DNA from: Myxococcus virescens
Lineage (GTDB): Bacteria > Myxococcota > Myxococcia > Myxococcales > Myxococcaceae
DNA length: 64,000 bases
Assembly: GCF_900101905.1 (NCBI RefSeq)
Contig: NZ_FNAJ01000001.1
Location: 1,186,862 to 1,250,861 of the forward strand
Direction: 5' to 3'
The notes beneath the pieces were generated by a model, which was not told the origin of the DNA, did no database searches, and saw only the letters and a program-made list of their open reading frames with translations. The translations under genes were made by a program, and so were the position numbers. Shown in pieces: positions 1 through 8,934 of this stretch; the stretch's first letter is position 1; each line of letters starts with the position of its first letter.

Positions 1-278
1 CGCGGTTGAAGGCGCTGTGGCCCGACGTTGACGTGGACGTGATTCGCGGCCACCTGGAGAGCTTCCGCCGCGTGTGCGAGGGCGGGAAGGACTCGGGGCC
101 CATTGGCCAGCTGTCCCAGAAGGAGCGCTGGCACTGGGTGGTGGCGCCGCGCAGCACCATCATCCAGACGGGGCCGGTGCACTCCGGCCTGTGCGCCGAG
201 CCCCAGGCGGCGCTGGAGCACCTGCTGGACACCGTGGTGCGGATGAAGCGCGCTACTGCGTCACCCGGCGGCCGGTGA
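1..278 (+). CDS. C-terminal end of an unrecognised protein (5' end outside window)
   Basis: The reading frame is open from the left edge of the window to TGA at 276-278, so this is the 3' end of a gene that begins upstream. The visible part is about 91 residues, soluble, with no membrane segment or recognisable motif; it is rich in Trp/His (for example KERWHWVVAPRS) and ends in a basic tail. Its last 26 bases overlap the 3' end of the convergent lipoprotein gene. I do not recognise the family. Confidence 0.6.
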   Translation, partial: RLKALWPDVDVDVIRGHLESFRRVCEGGKDSGPIGQLSQKERWHWVVAPRSTIIQTGPVHSGLCAEPQAALEHLLDTVVRMKRATASPGGR

Positions 279-813
279 AGCGGACGGCGGAGGCGCAGCC
301 GGAGGCTAGCGTGGAGCCGTTGACGGGGTCCCGCTCGACGTGCTCGTTGCGGACCCAGACCGTGCCCTGGATGGTGTCATCCAGGTCCTTGTTGTGGATG
401 GCGATACGGAAGGCGTGCTCGTTGCCCAGCGCGGACAGCTTGTGCTCCTCATCCAGGCGCGTCTGGATGTGGATGAACTGGTAGCCGCCGTCCGCGCCCA
501 CCGAGCCCATGAGCACGTCCGGCTCGCCGTCGCCGTTGATGACGTAGGCGTTGTTCGGCGTCTGGAAGTCGATGTCGGGGACCTCGAGGTACATCGAGTC
601 CATCTCCCCGCGGCGAATCGTCCAGCGCTGCTGCGCGTCCAGGCCGACCGCGGGGCCCTGGGCAGGTTCGACGAACTCGCTGCACTCCGTCGGCACCTGG
701 GCAAGCGTCTCCGCGTCCAGCGTCACGTCATACGTATAGGTGTCATCGTCGCCGCAGGCCAGCAGCCCCATCGCGGCGGTCAGCAGTCCCCATGTCGTTC
801 CGCGCATGCGCAT
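253..813 (-). CDS. Putative lipoprotein, unknown function
   Basis: This 186-residue protein starts with a short charged N-terminus, a hydrophobic stretch and the lipobox LLAC, placing the lipidated Cys at residue 20; the mature protein begins GDDDTYTYD. It is therefore predicted to be exported and anchored to a membrane. The mature part contains GDGEPDVLMGSVGADGG, an acidic Gly-rich stretch that could form a small calcium-type loop, but I cannot assign a family. The gene is convergent with, and overlaps by 26 bp, the gene at the left edge. The 204 bp between it and the next gene must hold divergent promoters. Confidence 0.75.
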   Translation of the reverse strand: MRMRGTTWGLLTAAMGLLACGDDDTYTYDVTLDAETLAQVPTECSEFVEPAQGPAVGLDAQQRWTIRRGEMDSMYLEVPDIDFQTPNNAYVINGDGEPDVLMGSVGADGGYQFIHIQTRLDEEHKLSALGNEHAFRIAIHNKDLDDTIQGTVWVRNEHVERDPVNGSTLASGCASAVRFTGRRVTQ

Positions 814-1017
814 TGCCTCTCACTGGAGAAAGACGGATTGGGCCCGGGATGAGACCACATCCTCGCTCCGAGCAGGCCCTCTCTCGCGTCCTCGCCGCCA
901 AAGCGGCCGGGCAGGCAGGCCCTAGGAGTGTCAGGTGCCTGACGCCATCCCAAGCCGGAGCGCCTGGCGGTTAGTAGTTTCCTCCCGAGGCCCACTGGAG
1001 GGGCCAGCGCGCTGCCC

Positions 1018-2010
1018 ATGAGCCCATCCCCGCTGCGAATCGTCACCTACAACGTCCGCTACTTCGGCCACATGCTCCGCGGCCTGGCGAGCACCGTGGG
1101 CCCCAAGCGGCGCGTCGCCGCGGCGTTGGCGTCGCTGGACCCGCTGCCGGATGTCGTCTGCCTGCAAGAGGTGGAGACGTCCTCGCTGCGCAGCAACATC
1201 GCCGACCGGCCCAAGCAGCCGGGCGAGACGCAGCTCACCGCCTTCATGGGCCGGATGGTGGAGACGTTCGACAGGCTGGGCCGGGAGATGCCCTACGAGG
1301 CCTTCTACTTCCGCGCCCACCACTACAAGCTCCGCGAGGTGTCCCTCTACACCACCGGGCTGGCGGTGCTGGTGAACACGCGCAAGCTGGAGGTGGCCAC
1401 GCACAACGTGGGCGCCCCCCAGGCCATCACCCACCACCACGTCCAACGGCTCAAGGACCGGAAGCAGAGCCGCATCTGCGCGCACATGCGCCTGCTGCGC
1501 CGCGAGGACATGCACCCCTTCCACATCTTCAACACCCACCTCAGCCTGCCCACGCCCTTCGCCCGTGAGTTCTGGGCCACGCGAGACAAGATGGGCGGCG
1601 GCGTCAACCAACTCCACGAGGCGCGCAAGCTGACGGAGTTCATGCAAGGGCTCACCGGCGACGAGCCCTACATCGTGTGCGGGGATTTCAACTCGCCGCC
1701 CGCGTCACCCGTTTACCGCTACCTCACCACCGATGGCCGGCTCACCTGCGCGCAGGCCGCCGTGGGACAGATTGACCCGAACGTGTCGCGCGGCTTTCCC
1801 ACCGCCGGCTTCATGCACATGCGGATGCACCTGGACCACGTGTTCTCCGGCGCGGGCGTGCGCTGGCTCGACACGCAGGAGACGTCGCCTTTCGGGGACC
1901 TCCGCAGCCGCTTCCACGGGCTGTCCGACCACATGCCCATCGTCGCGCGCTTCTCCCTGGACAGCGGCAAGACGCTCATCACGCCTCCGCCGACGTCGCT
2001 GCTGCTGTAG
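1018..2010 (+). CDS. Endonuclease/exonuclease/phosphatase (EEP) family hydrolase
   Basis: The 330-residue protein carries the full set of EEP-fold motifs in order: TYNVRY (Asn12), LQEVE (Glu51, metal ligand), NTHLSLP (His174), GDFNSPP (Asp223/Asn225), LDHVF and a C-terminal SDHMPI (Asp304/His305). The family hydrolyses phosphodiester bonds in substrates as different as DNA, inositol phosphates and sphingomyelin, using a divalent metal. No signal peptide or membrane helix is visible, so it is probably cytoplasmic. The length is close to the usual EEP domain alone, leaving no extra domain to indicate the substrate. The start is the ATG at 1018. Confidence 0.85.
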   Translation: MSPSPLRIVTYNVRYFGHMLRGLASTVGPKRRVAAALASLDPLPDVVCLQEVETSSLRSNIADRPKQPGETQLTAFMGRMVETFDRLGREMPYEAFYFRAHHYKLREVSLYTTGLAVLVNTRKLEVATHNVGAPQAITHHHVQRLKDRKQSRICAHMRLLRREDMHPFHIFNTHLSLPTPFAREFWATRDKMGGGVNQLHEARKLTEFMQGLTGDEPYIVCGDFNSPPASPVYRYLTTDGRLTCAQAAVGQIDPNVSRGFPTAGFMHMRMHLDHVFSGAGVRWLDTQETSPFGDLRSRFHGLSDHMPIVARFSLDSGKTLITPPPTSLLL

Positions 2011-2020
2011 CCACGCGGGC

Positions 2021-2812
2021 TCACGCCCCTCCGGACAGCGCCCGCTCCACCTCTTCCCACGCGTCCAGAATCTCCCGCGTGCGCAGCTCGGCGAGCGCGT
2101 GGAACTCCGGCGCCAGGTGCGCCACCTTGTCCGGGTGGTACTGCACCACCAGCGCCCGGAAGGCCTTGCGCGCCTCATCCAGGGGCGTCCCGGGCGCGAT
2201 GCCCAGCACCGTCCACGGGTCCTTCCTCGGCGGCGCGGGCGGCGGCACGCGCGTCCCCCGGGGCGGCGTGGCCTCGTCGTCCCAGCCGGCCCGCTCTCGC
2301 GTCCCCGCGGCGCGGGCGTGCGTGCCACCGCTCGCGGGCCGTGGGGGTGAGCGGGGCGCGGGCTCCGCGCGGCGACGTCCTGGCCGCTGGGCCGGGTCCG
2401 GCGGGGGCACGCGAGGGGTGAGCTTGCTCAGGGCTTCTTGCAGGAACCAGAGGTCCTCGAACGGCGTGCCCTGCTTGCGCACCACCGCCGCGGGCCGGCC
2501 GTCCCGCAGCAGCAGGTAGCCCGTGGACGCCGCGTAGGCGTCATCCCGGCTGCCGGGGTGGAGCCGGTCGCCCAGGTCCCCCAGCGGGTCTCTCCACATG
2601 CCATCCGTGGTGCCCTCGTCGGCCACCAGAACCTGCGACAGCACGTCGCCGTGGAGCCGCTCCAGCGTGGCGAAGGGCTCGCGCGACTCCGGAGGGCGCA
2701 TGGCCGCGCCGTGCCGGACCCCTGTCACCAGCAACAACCCACGGGTCGAATCCACCCGGGCGAAGAGCTGCTCACGCACCTGTCTATCGGAGAAGAAGAG
2801 GACCCACTGCAC
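2021..2812 (-). CDS. J-domain (DnaJ-like) protein with C-terminal J domain
   Basis: The last 65 residues (about 198-257 of 263) form a J domain: DPWTVLGIAPGTPLDEARKA, then the diagnostic HPD triad at 226-228 in QYHPDK. J domains stimulate the ATPase of Hsp70/DnaK. The N-terminal 130 residues are a globular region I do not recognise, joined by a Pro/Arg-rich linker of about 60 residues (PPPDPAQRPGRRR...). Placing J at the C-terminus differs from DnaJ itself, where it is N-terminal and followed by G/F and zinc regions; both are missing here. It is a specialised co-chaperone rather than DnaJ. The start appears to be a GTG. It is convergent with the EEP gene, with a 10-bp gap. Confidence 0.8.
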   Translation of the reverse strand: MQWVLFFSDRQVREQLFARVDSTRGLLLVTGVRHGAAMRPPESREPFATLERLHGDVLSQVLVADEGTTDGMWRDPLGDLGDRLHPGSRDDAYAASTGYLLLRDGRPAAVVRKQGTPFEDLWFLQEALSKLTPRVPPPDPAQRPGRRRAEPAPRSPPRPASGGTHARAAGTRERAGWDDEATPPRGTRVPPPAPPRKDPWTVLGIAPGTPLDEARKAFRALVVQYHPDKVAHLAPEFHALAELRTREILDAWEEVERALSGGA

Positions 2813-2993
2813 GGTGGCCAGAGACTACCCGGTCGACGCCGTTCCGCGTGTGCTCAGGTGCATGTCATGAACGCCCCAGTGGGGAGGGGCGCGCCCCTGG
2901 CGTCATCTTCATGACTTCGTCGATACACGACGCTCATCGGCCCCCAGGTGCACTCCTTCTCGACGGTGACGCAGGCTTGCGGAAGAGTCCCCT

Positions 2994-5633
2994 GTGCCCA
3001 TGCGCTGCTGCCACCGTCACGCCTCCGAGTCCGTCCCCTCCGGCCCCCGCCCCTTCTCCCTTCCTGGCGCCACCGAGCACTACGCCGCCGAGCGGCCGGT
3101 CCGCGCCGAGCACGTCCGCATCGAGGTCGACCTCGATTTCGACACCCACCGCATCACCGGCCTGTGCACCACGCGCGTCTCCGCCGTCCGTCCAGTCCAC
3201 ACCCTCACCTTCGACGCGGTGGACCTCGACGTGTCCGACGTCCAGGTAGACGGCCGCGCCGCGCGCTTCTCCAACTCCGGCGCCCACGTCCGCGTGGAGC
3301 TGTCCGCGCCGCTCGCCGCCGGGCAGGCCTGTGAGGTGGCCATCCGCTACACGGCCCGCCCTCGCCGCGGCCTCTACTTCTGGGCGCCCGACGCCGCCTA
3401 TCCGCACCGTCCCCGTCAGGCCTGGACACAAGGCCAGGACATCGACGCGCGCGCCTGGTTCCCCTGCCTGGACACGCCCGCCCAGAAGGCCACGTCCGAG
3501 GTCATCGCCACCTTCCCCGAGGCGATGACGTCCCTGTCCAACGGCACACTGGAAAGCGACCGCGTCCACGACGGCCGCCGCACCCAGCACTACCGGATGG
3601 CGCAGCCGCACGCGCCGTACCTCGTCACGCTCGTGGTGGGTGAATTTGAAGAGGCCACCGACACGGCTGGCTCGGTGCCCCTGCGCTACCTCTTCCCCAA
3701 GGGCCGCAAGGAGGACGCCCTGCGCTGCGTGCGCCGCACGCCGGAGATGGTGCGCGTCTTCCAGGAGGTCACCGGCGAGCCCTACCCCTGGAGCGGCTAC
3801 GCCCAGGTCTTCGTCACCGAGTTCATCCTGGGCGGCATGGAGAACACCTCCGCCACCAGCCTCACCGACACCGTCCTCCACGACGCGCGCGCCCAGCCGG
3901 ACTACAACGCCGAGCCGCTCATCTCGCACGAGCTGGCCCACCAGTGGTTCGGGGACCTGCTCACCTGTCGTGACTGGCCCCATGGCTGGCTCAACGAGGG
4001 CTTCGCCACCTGGCTCGAGATGCTCTGGAAGGAGCGCGCCGACGGGCAGGACGAGGCCGACCAGCACCGGCTCGTGGACCTGGAGGCCTACCTGAGCGAG
4101 GCGCGTGAGCGCTACGCCCGCCCCATTGTCGCGCGCCGCTTCCACGCGCCCATGGATGTCTTCGACCGGCACCTCTACGAGAAGGGCGGCCTGGTCCTCC
4201 ACGAGCTGCGCCGCCGGCTGGGCGATGACCTGTTCTTCAAGGGCCTGCGCCACTACGTCGCGCGACACCGCCACGGCTCCGTGGAGACGGTGGACCTGGC
4301 CCGCGCGTTCGAGGACGCCACGGGCCACAACCTGGACGCCTTCTTCGACCAGTACGTCTTCGCGCCCGGCCACCCCGAGCTGAAGGTCGACGTCCGCTAC
4401 GACGCCGAAGAAGCGCGGCTGCGCCTCCAGGTGCGCCAGACGCAGTCCACGGCGGACGGCGTGCCCCTCTTCCGGCTGCCGCTGGACGTGGCGCTCACCG
4501 TGGACGGCCACGACACCGTCCACCGGCTGGAGGTGACGGACGCGGAGCACGCGTTCCACCTGCCCTGCCCCAGCGCGCCCTCGCAGGTGCGGGTGGACCC
4601 TCGGCGCGGGGTGCTCGGCACGCTGACGGTGGACAAGTCCGCGGGCCTTTGGATGGAGGAACTGCGTGCCGCGCCGGAGATGCGCGCGCGCACCGAAGCC
4701 GCCGTGGCCCTGGGACGCGACGGCAGCCCCCGCGCCGTGGACGCGCTGGGCACGGCGCTGGCGGACGCGCGGCTGTTCTGGGGCACTCGCGCCGCGTGCG
4801 CGAAGTCCCTGGGCCGCATCCGCACCCCCGATTCCCGCGCGCGCCTCCTGGACGCGCTGTCCACCGAGCATCCCCGCGTGCGCCGCGCCGTGGTGGCTTC
4901 GCTGGGCGAGTTCCGCCGCGACACGGAGGTGACAGCCCGCCTGCGCGCCCTGGTGAATGGCGGTGACACCAGCTACTTCGTGGAGGCGGAGGCCGCCCGC
5001 AGCTATGGCCGCGTGCGCGCGCCGGACGCGTTGGGCGTCCTGGAGGCCGCGAGCACCCGGCCCTCGTACCAGGACGTCATCGCCGTGGGCGCGGTGGATG
5101 GGCTCGCCGAGTCTCAAGACCCCGCCGCCTTCTCGGTGGTGCTGGCGCGCACCGCCTATGGCCACGCGGCTCCGCTGCGCCGCGCCGCCACGCTCGCGGT
5201 GGCGAAGCTGGCGGAGGTCGCGGGTCGCAAGCGCGAGGCCGTGGACCTGCTCGCGGAGCTGCTCCGCGACCCGCTCTTCCGCGTGCGCATGGGCGTCTTC
5301 GAGGCGGCGCGCACGCTGGGGGATTCACGCCTGGTGCCCGCGCTGGAGCAGACGCCACTGTTGGATGCCGTCGCCCGGCGCGCGGCGCGCGAGACGGTGC
5401 GCTTCCTGCGCGAAGGCGAACCGCAGGCCCGCGAGGTGGCATCGCTGCGCGAAGAGGTGGACCGCCTCAAGGAGGAGACACGGGCCTTGCGCGAGCGGTT
5501 GGAAGGACTCTCGCTGAAGCCACCCGAACCGCCGCGCGCGGGCGCGAAGCCGGCGCGAAAGCAGGTCACGGCGCGCACGAAGACAGCCGCACGCAAGGCG
5601 GGTGGCCGGAAACGCAAGGCCACGCGCCGCTAG
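2994..5633 (+). CDS. M1 family aminopeptidase with HEAT repeats and basic tail
   Basis: This 879-residue protein has the M1 metallopeptidase signature: the exopeptidase motif GGMENTSATS followed by HELAHQWFGD (HExxH at 312-316) and the third zinc ligand in WLNEGF. Such enzymes remove N-terminal residues from peptides. The N-terminal ~420 residues form the saddle and catalytic domains. From about 560 to 800 there are repeated helical pairs of HEAT type (for example MRARTEAAVALGRDGSPRAV), then a short coiled coil (REEVDRLKEETRALRERLEG) and a Lys/Arg/Ala-rich tail ending KRKATRR. The translation could begin at GTG 2994 or ATG 3000. No signal peptide is clear. A closer relative could be the human TAF2-like M1/HEAT architecture than E. 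coli PepN. Confidence 0.88.
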   Translation: MPMRCCHRHASESVPSGPRPFSLPGATEHYAAERPVRAEHVRIEVDLDFDTHRITGLCTTRVSAVRPVHTLTFDAVDLDVSDVQVDGRAARFSNSGAHVRVELSAPLAAGQACEVAIRYTARPRRGLYFWAPDAAYPHRPRQAWTQGQDIDARAWFPCLDTPAQKATSEVIATFPEAMTSLSNGTLESDRVHDGRRTQHYRMAQPHAPYLVTLVVGEFEEATDTAGSVPLRYLFPKGRKEDALRCVRRTPEMVRVFQEVTGEPYPWSGYAQVFVTEFILGGMENTSATSLTDTVLHDARAQPDYNAEPLISHELAHQWFGDLLTCRDWPHGWLNEGFATWLEMLWKERADGQDEADQHRLVDLEAYLSEARERYARPIVARRFHAPMDVFDRHLYEKGGLVLHELRRRLGDDLFFKGLRHYVARHRHGSVETVDLARAFEDATGHNLDAFFDQYVFAPGHPELKVDVRYDAEEARLRLQVRQTQSTADGVPLFRLPLDVALTVDGHDTVHRLEVTDAEHAFHLPCPSAPSQVRVDPRRGVLGTLTVDKSAGLWMEELRAAPEMRARTEAAVALGRDGSPRAVDALGTALADARLFWGTRAACAKSLGRIRTPDSRARLLDALSTEHPRVRRAVVASLGEFRRDTEVTARLRALVNGGDTSYFVEAEAARSYGRVRAPDALGVLEAASTRPSYQDVIAVGAVDGLAESQDPAAFSVVLARTAYGHAAPLRRAATLAVAKLAEVAGRKREAVDLLAELLRDPLFRVRMGVFEAARTLGDSRLVPALEQTPLLDAVARRAARETVRFLREGEPQAREVASLREEVDRLKEETRALRERLEGLSLKPPEPPRAGAKPARKQVTARTKTAARKAGGRKRKATRR

Positions 5634-5780
5634 GCAGGGGCCCGCCCGCTCGCCTGCACGTCGAACCTGGCGTCCGCACGCCGACCATCGACGTTGAAGG
5701 CGCGGGCTGTGCCTCCAATGCCTACTTGTATGGAAAGGGACACGCCCTCCGCATTTCGCGTCGAGGCGTTTCGAGCTCCC

Positions 5781-7376
5781 ATGTCCCGGGACGCTGGCAA
5801 CGACGACCAGCGGGTTTCCGAGGAGAGCATGGCCTCAGGCATCGACGAACTCAGCGCGTGGCTGGACGCCGCCGTGGACCCTTTCGTGGCCTGCGACGCC
5901 GGTGAGAACGTCTGCTTTCTCAACGCCGCCGCGGAGCGCCTGCTGGGATGGAAGCGGGAGGAGCTCATCGGCCAGCCGGCGTCCCGGCTCTTTCCCCAGC
6001 GGCTGCACCGCCACGGAGGCGAGAGCCTGCTGCGCCACCTGCTCTCCCGGCGGGCCGCGCTCGGAGGGCGAGCGACCCGGGTGCTCGCGCGCCGCAAGGA
6101 CGGCGCTGAAATCATGGTGGAGCTGACGGTGGGCGCCTCCGGCAAAGGCCGGGATGAGCGCATCGTCCTCAACTTCCGCCGCCTGCACGAGGTCGTCGAC
6201 ACCCTGGCCGAGCCCGTGGAGCGCACGCTGCACGGACTCGAGTCGGAGAGCGTTCCTGGCGACGCGCTCTTCCGAACCGTCGTGGAGCACGCGCCCATGG
6301 GAATCATCTACTTCGACCGGAGCGCCATCGTCATCGCGTGCAACGAGCTGTTCGTGAGCATCATCGGCTCGCCCAAGCGCTTGTTGGTGGGCCTCAACCT
6401 CCTGTCGCTCCGGGATGAGGGCATCCTCCACTGCGTCCGGGAGACGCTGGCGGGACATACCTGCGACTACGAAGGCGAGTACCGCGCCATCACCTCTGGC
6501 AGGAAGACGCCGGTCCACGTGCGCTTCGCCCCCTGCTTCAACGCGGCCGGACAGGTGGAGGGCGGCATTGGCATCGTCGAGGACATCTCCGAGCGCCGCC
6601 GCGCGGAGAGCGAGCGCGAGCGCCTGTACCGTGAAGCCCAGGAGGCCATCCGCGTGCGCGACGACTTCCTGTCCATCGCCTCTCACGAGCTGAAGACACC
6701 CCTCACCCCGCTGAGCCTCCGGCTGGCCACGCTGGAGCGCCGGCTGGCGCGTGGCGAGCTCGTGGAGTCCTCCACCTTGCGTCAGGCGCGCCTGTACCTC
6801 TTGCGCATCACCAGCCTCATCAACGACCTGCTGGACTCCTCACGTATCGAGGCGGGACGACTGGCCCTTCACCGGGAGGCCACCCGGCTGGAAGGACTGG
6901 TGGAGCACGTCCTCCATGAGCTCGAGCCCCAGCGCGGCAACCACACCGTGCGGTTCGACGCGCCCGAGCAGCCCGTGCAGGTGAACGTGGACCCCTTCCG
7001 GATGGAGCAGGTGCTCGCCAATCTCGTGGAGAACGCGTTCAAGTACAGCCCGAATGGAGGCACCGTGCGCGTGAGCTTGCGCCAGCGCGGCGGGCTGGCG
7101 CTCCTGTCTGTCTCCGACGAAGGCATCGGCATCCCGCCGGACCAGCAGAAGCTGCTCTTCGACCGGTACTTCCGGGCGCGCAACGCCTCCGCCCATTCCT
7201 TCGGGGGACTGGGGCTGGGGCTCTACATCAGCCGGGACATCGTCGAGCGCCACGGCGGGCGCATCTGGGTGGAGAGCGAGCCAGGCCATGGCTCCACCTT
7301 CCACGTCGCCCTGCCGTTGATGACCGGCGCTCCCGCGCAGCCGAACGTCGAGGAACCCGGACAGCTCATCCACTGA
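5781..7376 (+). CDS. Cytoplasmic PAS-PAS sensor histidine kinase
   Basis: Two PAS domains (about residues 20-130 and 165-285, the second ending GIVEDISERRRAESERERLY) are followed by HisKA with SIASHELKTPLTPL (phospho-acceptor His302) and a HATPase_c domain with N box NLVENAFKYSPNGG, G1 DEGIGIP and G2 GGLGLGLYI. There is no transmembrane segment and no receiver domain, so it should sense a cytoplasmic signal and phosphorylate a separate regulator that is not encoded next to it. The frame is open further upstream, but third-position GC drops sharply before 5781. ATG 5781 is the outer plausible start; ATG 5829, preceded by GAGGAG, is equally possible and would lose only 16 residues. Confidence 0.9.
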   Translation: MSRDAGNDDQRVSEESMASGIDELSAWLDAAVDPFVACDAGENVCFLNAAAERLLGWKREELIGQPASRLFPQRLHRHGGESLLRHLLSRRAALGGRATRVLARRKDGAEIMVELTVGASGKGRDERIVLNFRRLHEVVDTLAEPVERTLHGLESESVPGDALFRTVVEHAPMGIIYFDRSAIVIACNELFVSIIGSPKRLLVGLNLLSLRDEGILHCVRETLAGHTCDYEGEYRAITSGRKTPVHVRFAPCFNAAGQVEGGIGIVEDISERRRAESERERLYREAQEAIRVRDDFLSIASHELKTPLTPLSLRLATLERRLARGELVESSTLRQARLYLLRITSLINDLLDSSRIEAGRLALHREATRLEGLVEHVLHELEPQRGNHTVRFDAPEQPVQVNVDPFRMEQVLANLVENAFKYSPNGGTVRVSLRQRGGLALLSVSDEGIGIPPDQQKLLFDRYFRARNASAHSFGGLGLGLYISRDIVERHGGRIWVESEPGHGSTFHVALPLMTGAPAQPNVEEPGQLIH

Positions 7377-7530
7377 AACTCCGCCACCCCGCCTTCCGCA
7401 AAAATGACAGGTGTGGGTGTCTTCCATTGGCCAGGAGGCCGGGGGAAGCGCCTGGATTCGCACGCTTCCGGCGCTGGCATGGCGGCTGCTCTATCGAAAG
7501 GCGGAGGATGCACTTCGAGGGAGGATGACC

Positions 7531-7698
7531 ATGACGACCGACACGCCTGCTTGGACTCGTGACAATGAAGGCTGGCTCGTCCGCGTGAAGGTGGGCGGAC
7601 GCATCCAGGAGGTGCGCTGCACCACGGAGAGCCAGGCCCGCTACTTCGCCACCGTGTTGGCGATGAACCCGCCCAAACCGTCGAAGCTGCGCAACTAG
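7531..7698 (+). CDS. Small hypothetical protein (55 aa)
   Basis: A 55-residue protein begins at ATG 7531, chosen because AGGGAGG lies about seven bases upstream; the ATG at 7525 sits too close to that ribosome site. The sequence (DNEGWLVRVKVGGRIQEVRC) looks like a compact beta-strand protein with no membrane segment. It is separated from the histidine kinase by about 150 bp and is convergent with tspO, 6 bp away. I do not recognise a family. Confidence 0.6.
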   Translation: MTTDTPAWTRDNEGWLVRVKVGGRIQEVRCTTESQARYFATVLAMNPPKPSKLRN

Positions 7699-7704
7699 GG
7701 TGGC

Positions 7705-8250
7705 TCAGGGGTTGAGGCGGACGATTTCGGCGTTGAGCACGTTGGCGAAGCCCACCCAGCCCAGGTACGGCACCACCATCCAGGCCGCGGGGCGGTCCAC
7801 ATCCTTGGTGACGGCGACATACGCCGTCACGCTGGCCAGCAGCGCCAGGTTGTCCGCCAGGGCGCGGCGCGGCTGGTGTCTGCCGAAGAAGAGCCAGGAC
7901 CAGGCGGCGTTGCATCCCATCTGGATGCCCCACCAGGCCAGGGCCTGGGAGCGGGCCGCGCCCGCGGGCGCCGTCCATACACGCCAACCCGACAGGGCGA
8001 TGAGGCCATACAGCACCGTCCATACCGGGCCGAAGACCTTCGGTGGCGGCTGGAACGAGGGCTTGCGCAGACGCCGGTACCAGCGCGTGTCCGCCGAGCT
8101 GACACGAGCGCCCAGGGCCGCCGCGCCAAACGCCAGGGCGCCGAAGACACCCAGCGCCACCACGGACTCCTTGCGCAGCGTGGGGTTGAGCGCCGTGCGC
8201 CGCACCGGGTCAGGCACGTTTCGTGTCGTCGGCTCCAGCGTCCAGTCCAT
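7705..8250 (-). CDS. tspO: TspO/MBR family tryptophan-rich membrane protein
   Basis: The 181-residue protein has five hydrophobic helices and the TspO hallmarks WYRRLRKPSFQPPPKVFGPV, WTVLYGL, GIQMGCNAAWSWLFFG and VPYLGWVGFANVLN. TspO proteins bind porphyrins and cholesterol-like ligands and act as outer- or inner-membrane stress sensors. The start is well fixed: the ATG at 8250 is preceded on the minus strand by AAAGGAGG with ideal spacing. The frame is open far upstream but that part overlaps the divergent DUF924 gene and is not coding. It has an N-terminal extension of about 30 residues relative to the core family, before the first helix. Confidence 0.9.
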   Translation of the reverse strand: MDWTLEPTTRNVPDPVRRTALNPTLRKESVVALGVFGALAFGAAALGARVSSADTRWYRRLRKPSFQPPPKVFGPVWTVLYGLIALSGWRVWTAPAGAARSQALAWWGIQMGCNAAWSWLFFGRHQPRRALADNLALLASVTAYVAVTKDVDRPAAWMVVPYLGWVGFANVLNAEIVRLNP

Positions 8251-8376
8251 CCGCGTCCTCCTTTGGCGGAGCACCCGCCAGTGTCGGGTGGAAGGTGGTA
8301 CCGACGCCACCCAGCCGCCACCCCGGCTGGCGCCGGTGTACAAGGCGGCTTCCCCTCGTTGACGAAGAGGCGTCTC

Positions 8377-8931
8377 ATGGCGAGCGCAGAGGAAATCCTG
8401 AGCTTCTGGTTCGGGCAGCCACGTGAGCGGTGGTTCCTGCGGGACGAAGCCTTCGATGATGAATGCCGGCGCCGCTTCCTGCCCGCCGTCGAGCGCGCCG
8501 CCGAGGGCGAGCTGGACGACTGGCGGGACGAGCCTCGCAGCTGCGTGGCCCTGCTCCTGCTGTTGGACCAGTTCCCGCGCAATCTCTTCCGCGGCACGCC
8601 CCAGGCCTTCGCCTCGGACGCGCGGGCGCGCGAGGTGGCCCGGCACGGATTGGCGCGAGGCCTGGACATGGCCCTGCCGCCGCTGTGGCGGTGGTTCATG
8701 TACCTGCCCTTCGAGCACAGCGAGTCCGTCAACGACCAGCGGCTGTCAGTGGCCCTCTTCGAGGTGCTCGCGCTGTATCACGCGGACAGCCGGGAAGCGC
8801 TCGACTATGCCCGGCAACACCGGGACGTCATCCAGCGCTTCGGCCGCTTCCCGCATCGCAACGTGACGCTGGGACGGCCGACGACTCCGGAGGAGACCGT
8901 CTTCCTCCAGGAGCCGGGCTCGTCGTTCTGA
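8377..8931 (+). CDS. DUF924 family protein
   Basis: This 184-residue protein matches the DUF924 family: ILSFWFGQPRERWF at the N-terminus, LLLLDQFPRNLFRGTPQAFASD in the middle and FLYLPFEHSES-type sequence (here MYLPFEHSESVNDQ) further on, ending FPHRNVTLGRPTTPEE. The family is all-helical, TPR-like in fold and cytoplasmic, without a known reaction. It starts at ATG 8377, is divergent from tspO (126 bp between starts) and convergent with the ferritin-like pair (3 bp gap). Confidence 0.85.
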   Translation: MASAEEILSFWFGQPRERWFLRDEAFDDECRRRFLPAVERAAEGELDDWRDEPRSCVALLLLLDQFPRNLFRGTPQAFASDARAREVARHGLARGLDMALPPLWRWFMYLPFEHSESVNDQRLSVALFEVLALYHADSREALDYARQHRDVIQRFGRFPHRNVTLGRPTTPEETVFLQEPGSSF

Positions 8932-8934
8932 GCG

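Noticed and set aside
2934-5165. 743-codon open frame on the minus strand
   Set aside because: It lies entirely opposite the M1 aminopeptidase, is rich in His/Arg/Gln/Val, and has no domain. It is a by-product of high GC in the third codon position.
5694-5780. N-terminal extension of the PAS histidine kinase
   Set aside because: In-frame but with many A/T third positions and no ribosome site at the TTG; the start is more likely at 5781 or 5829.
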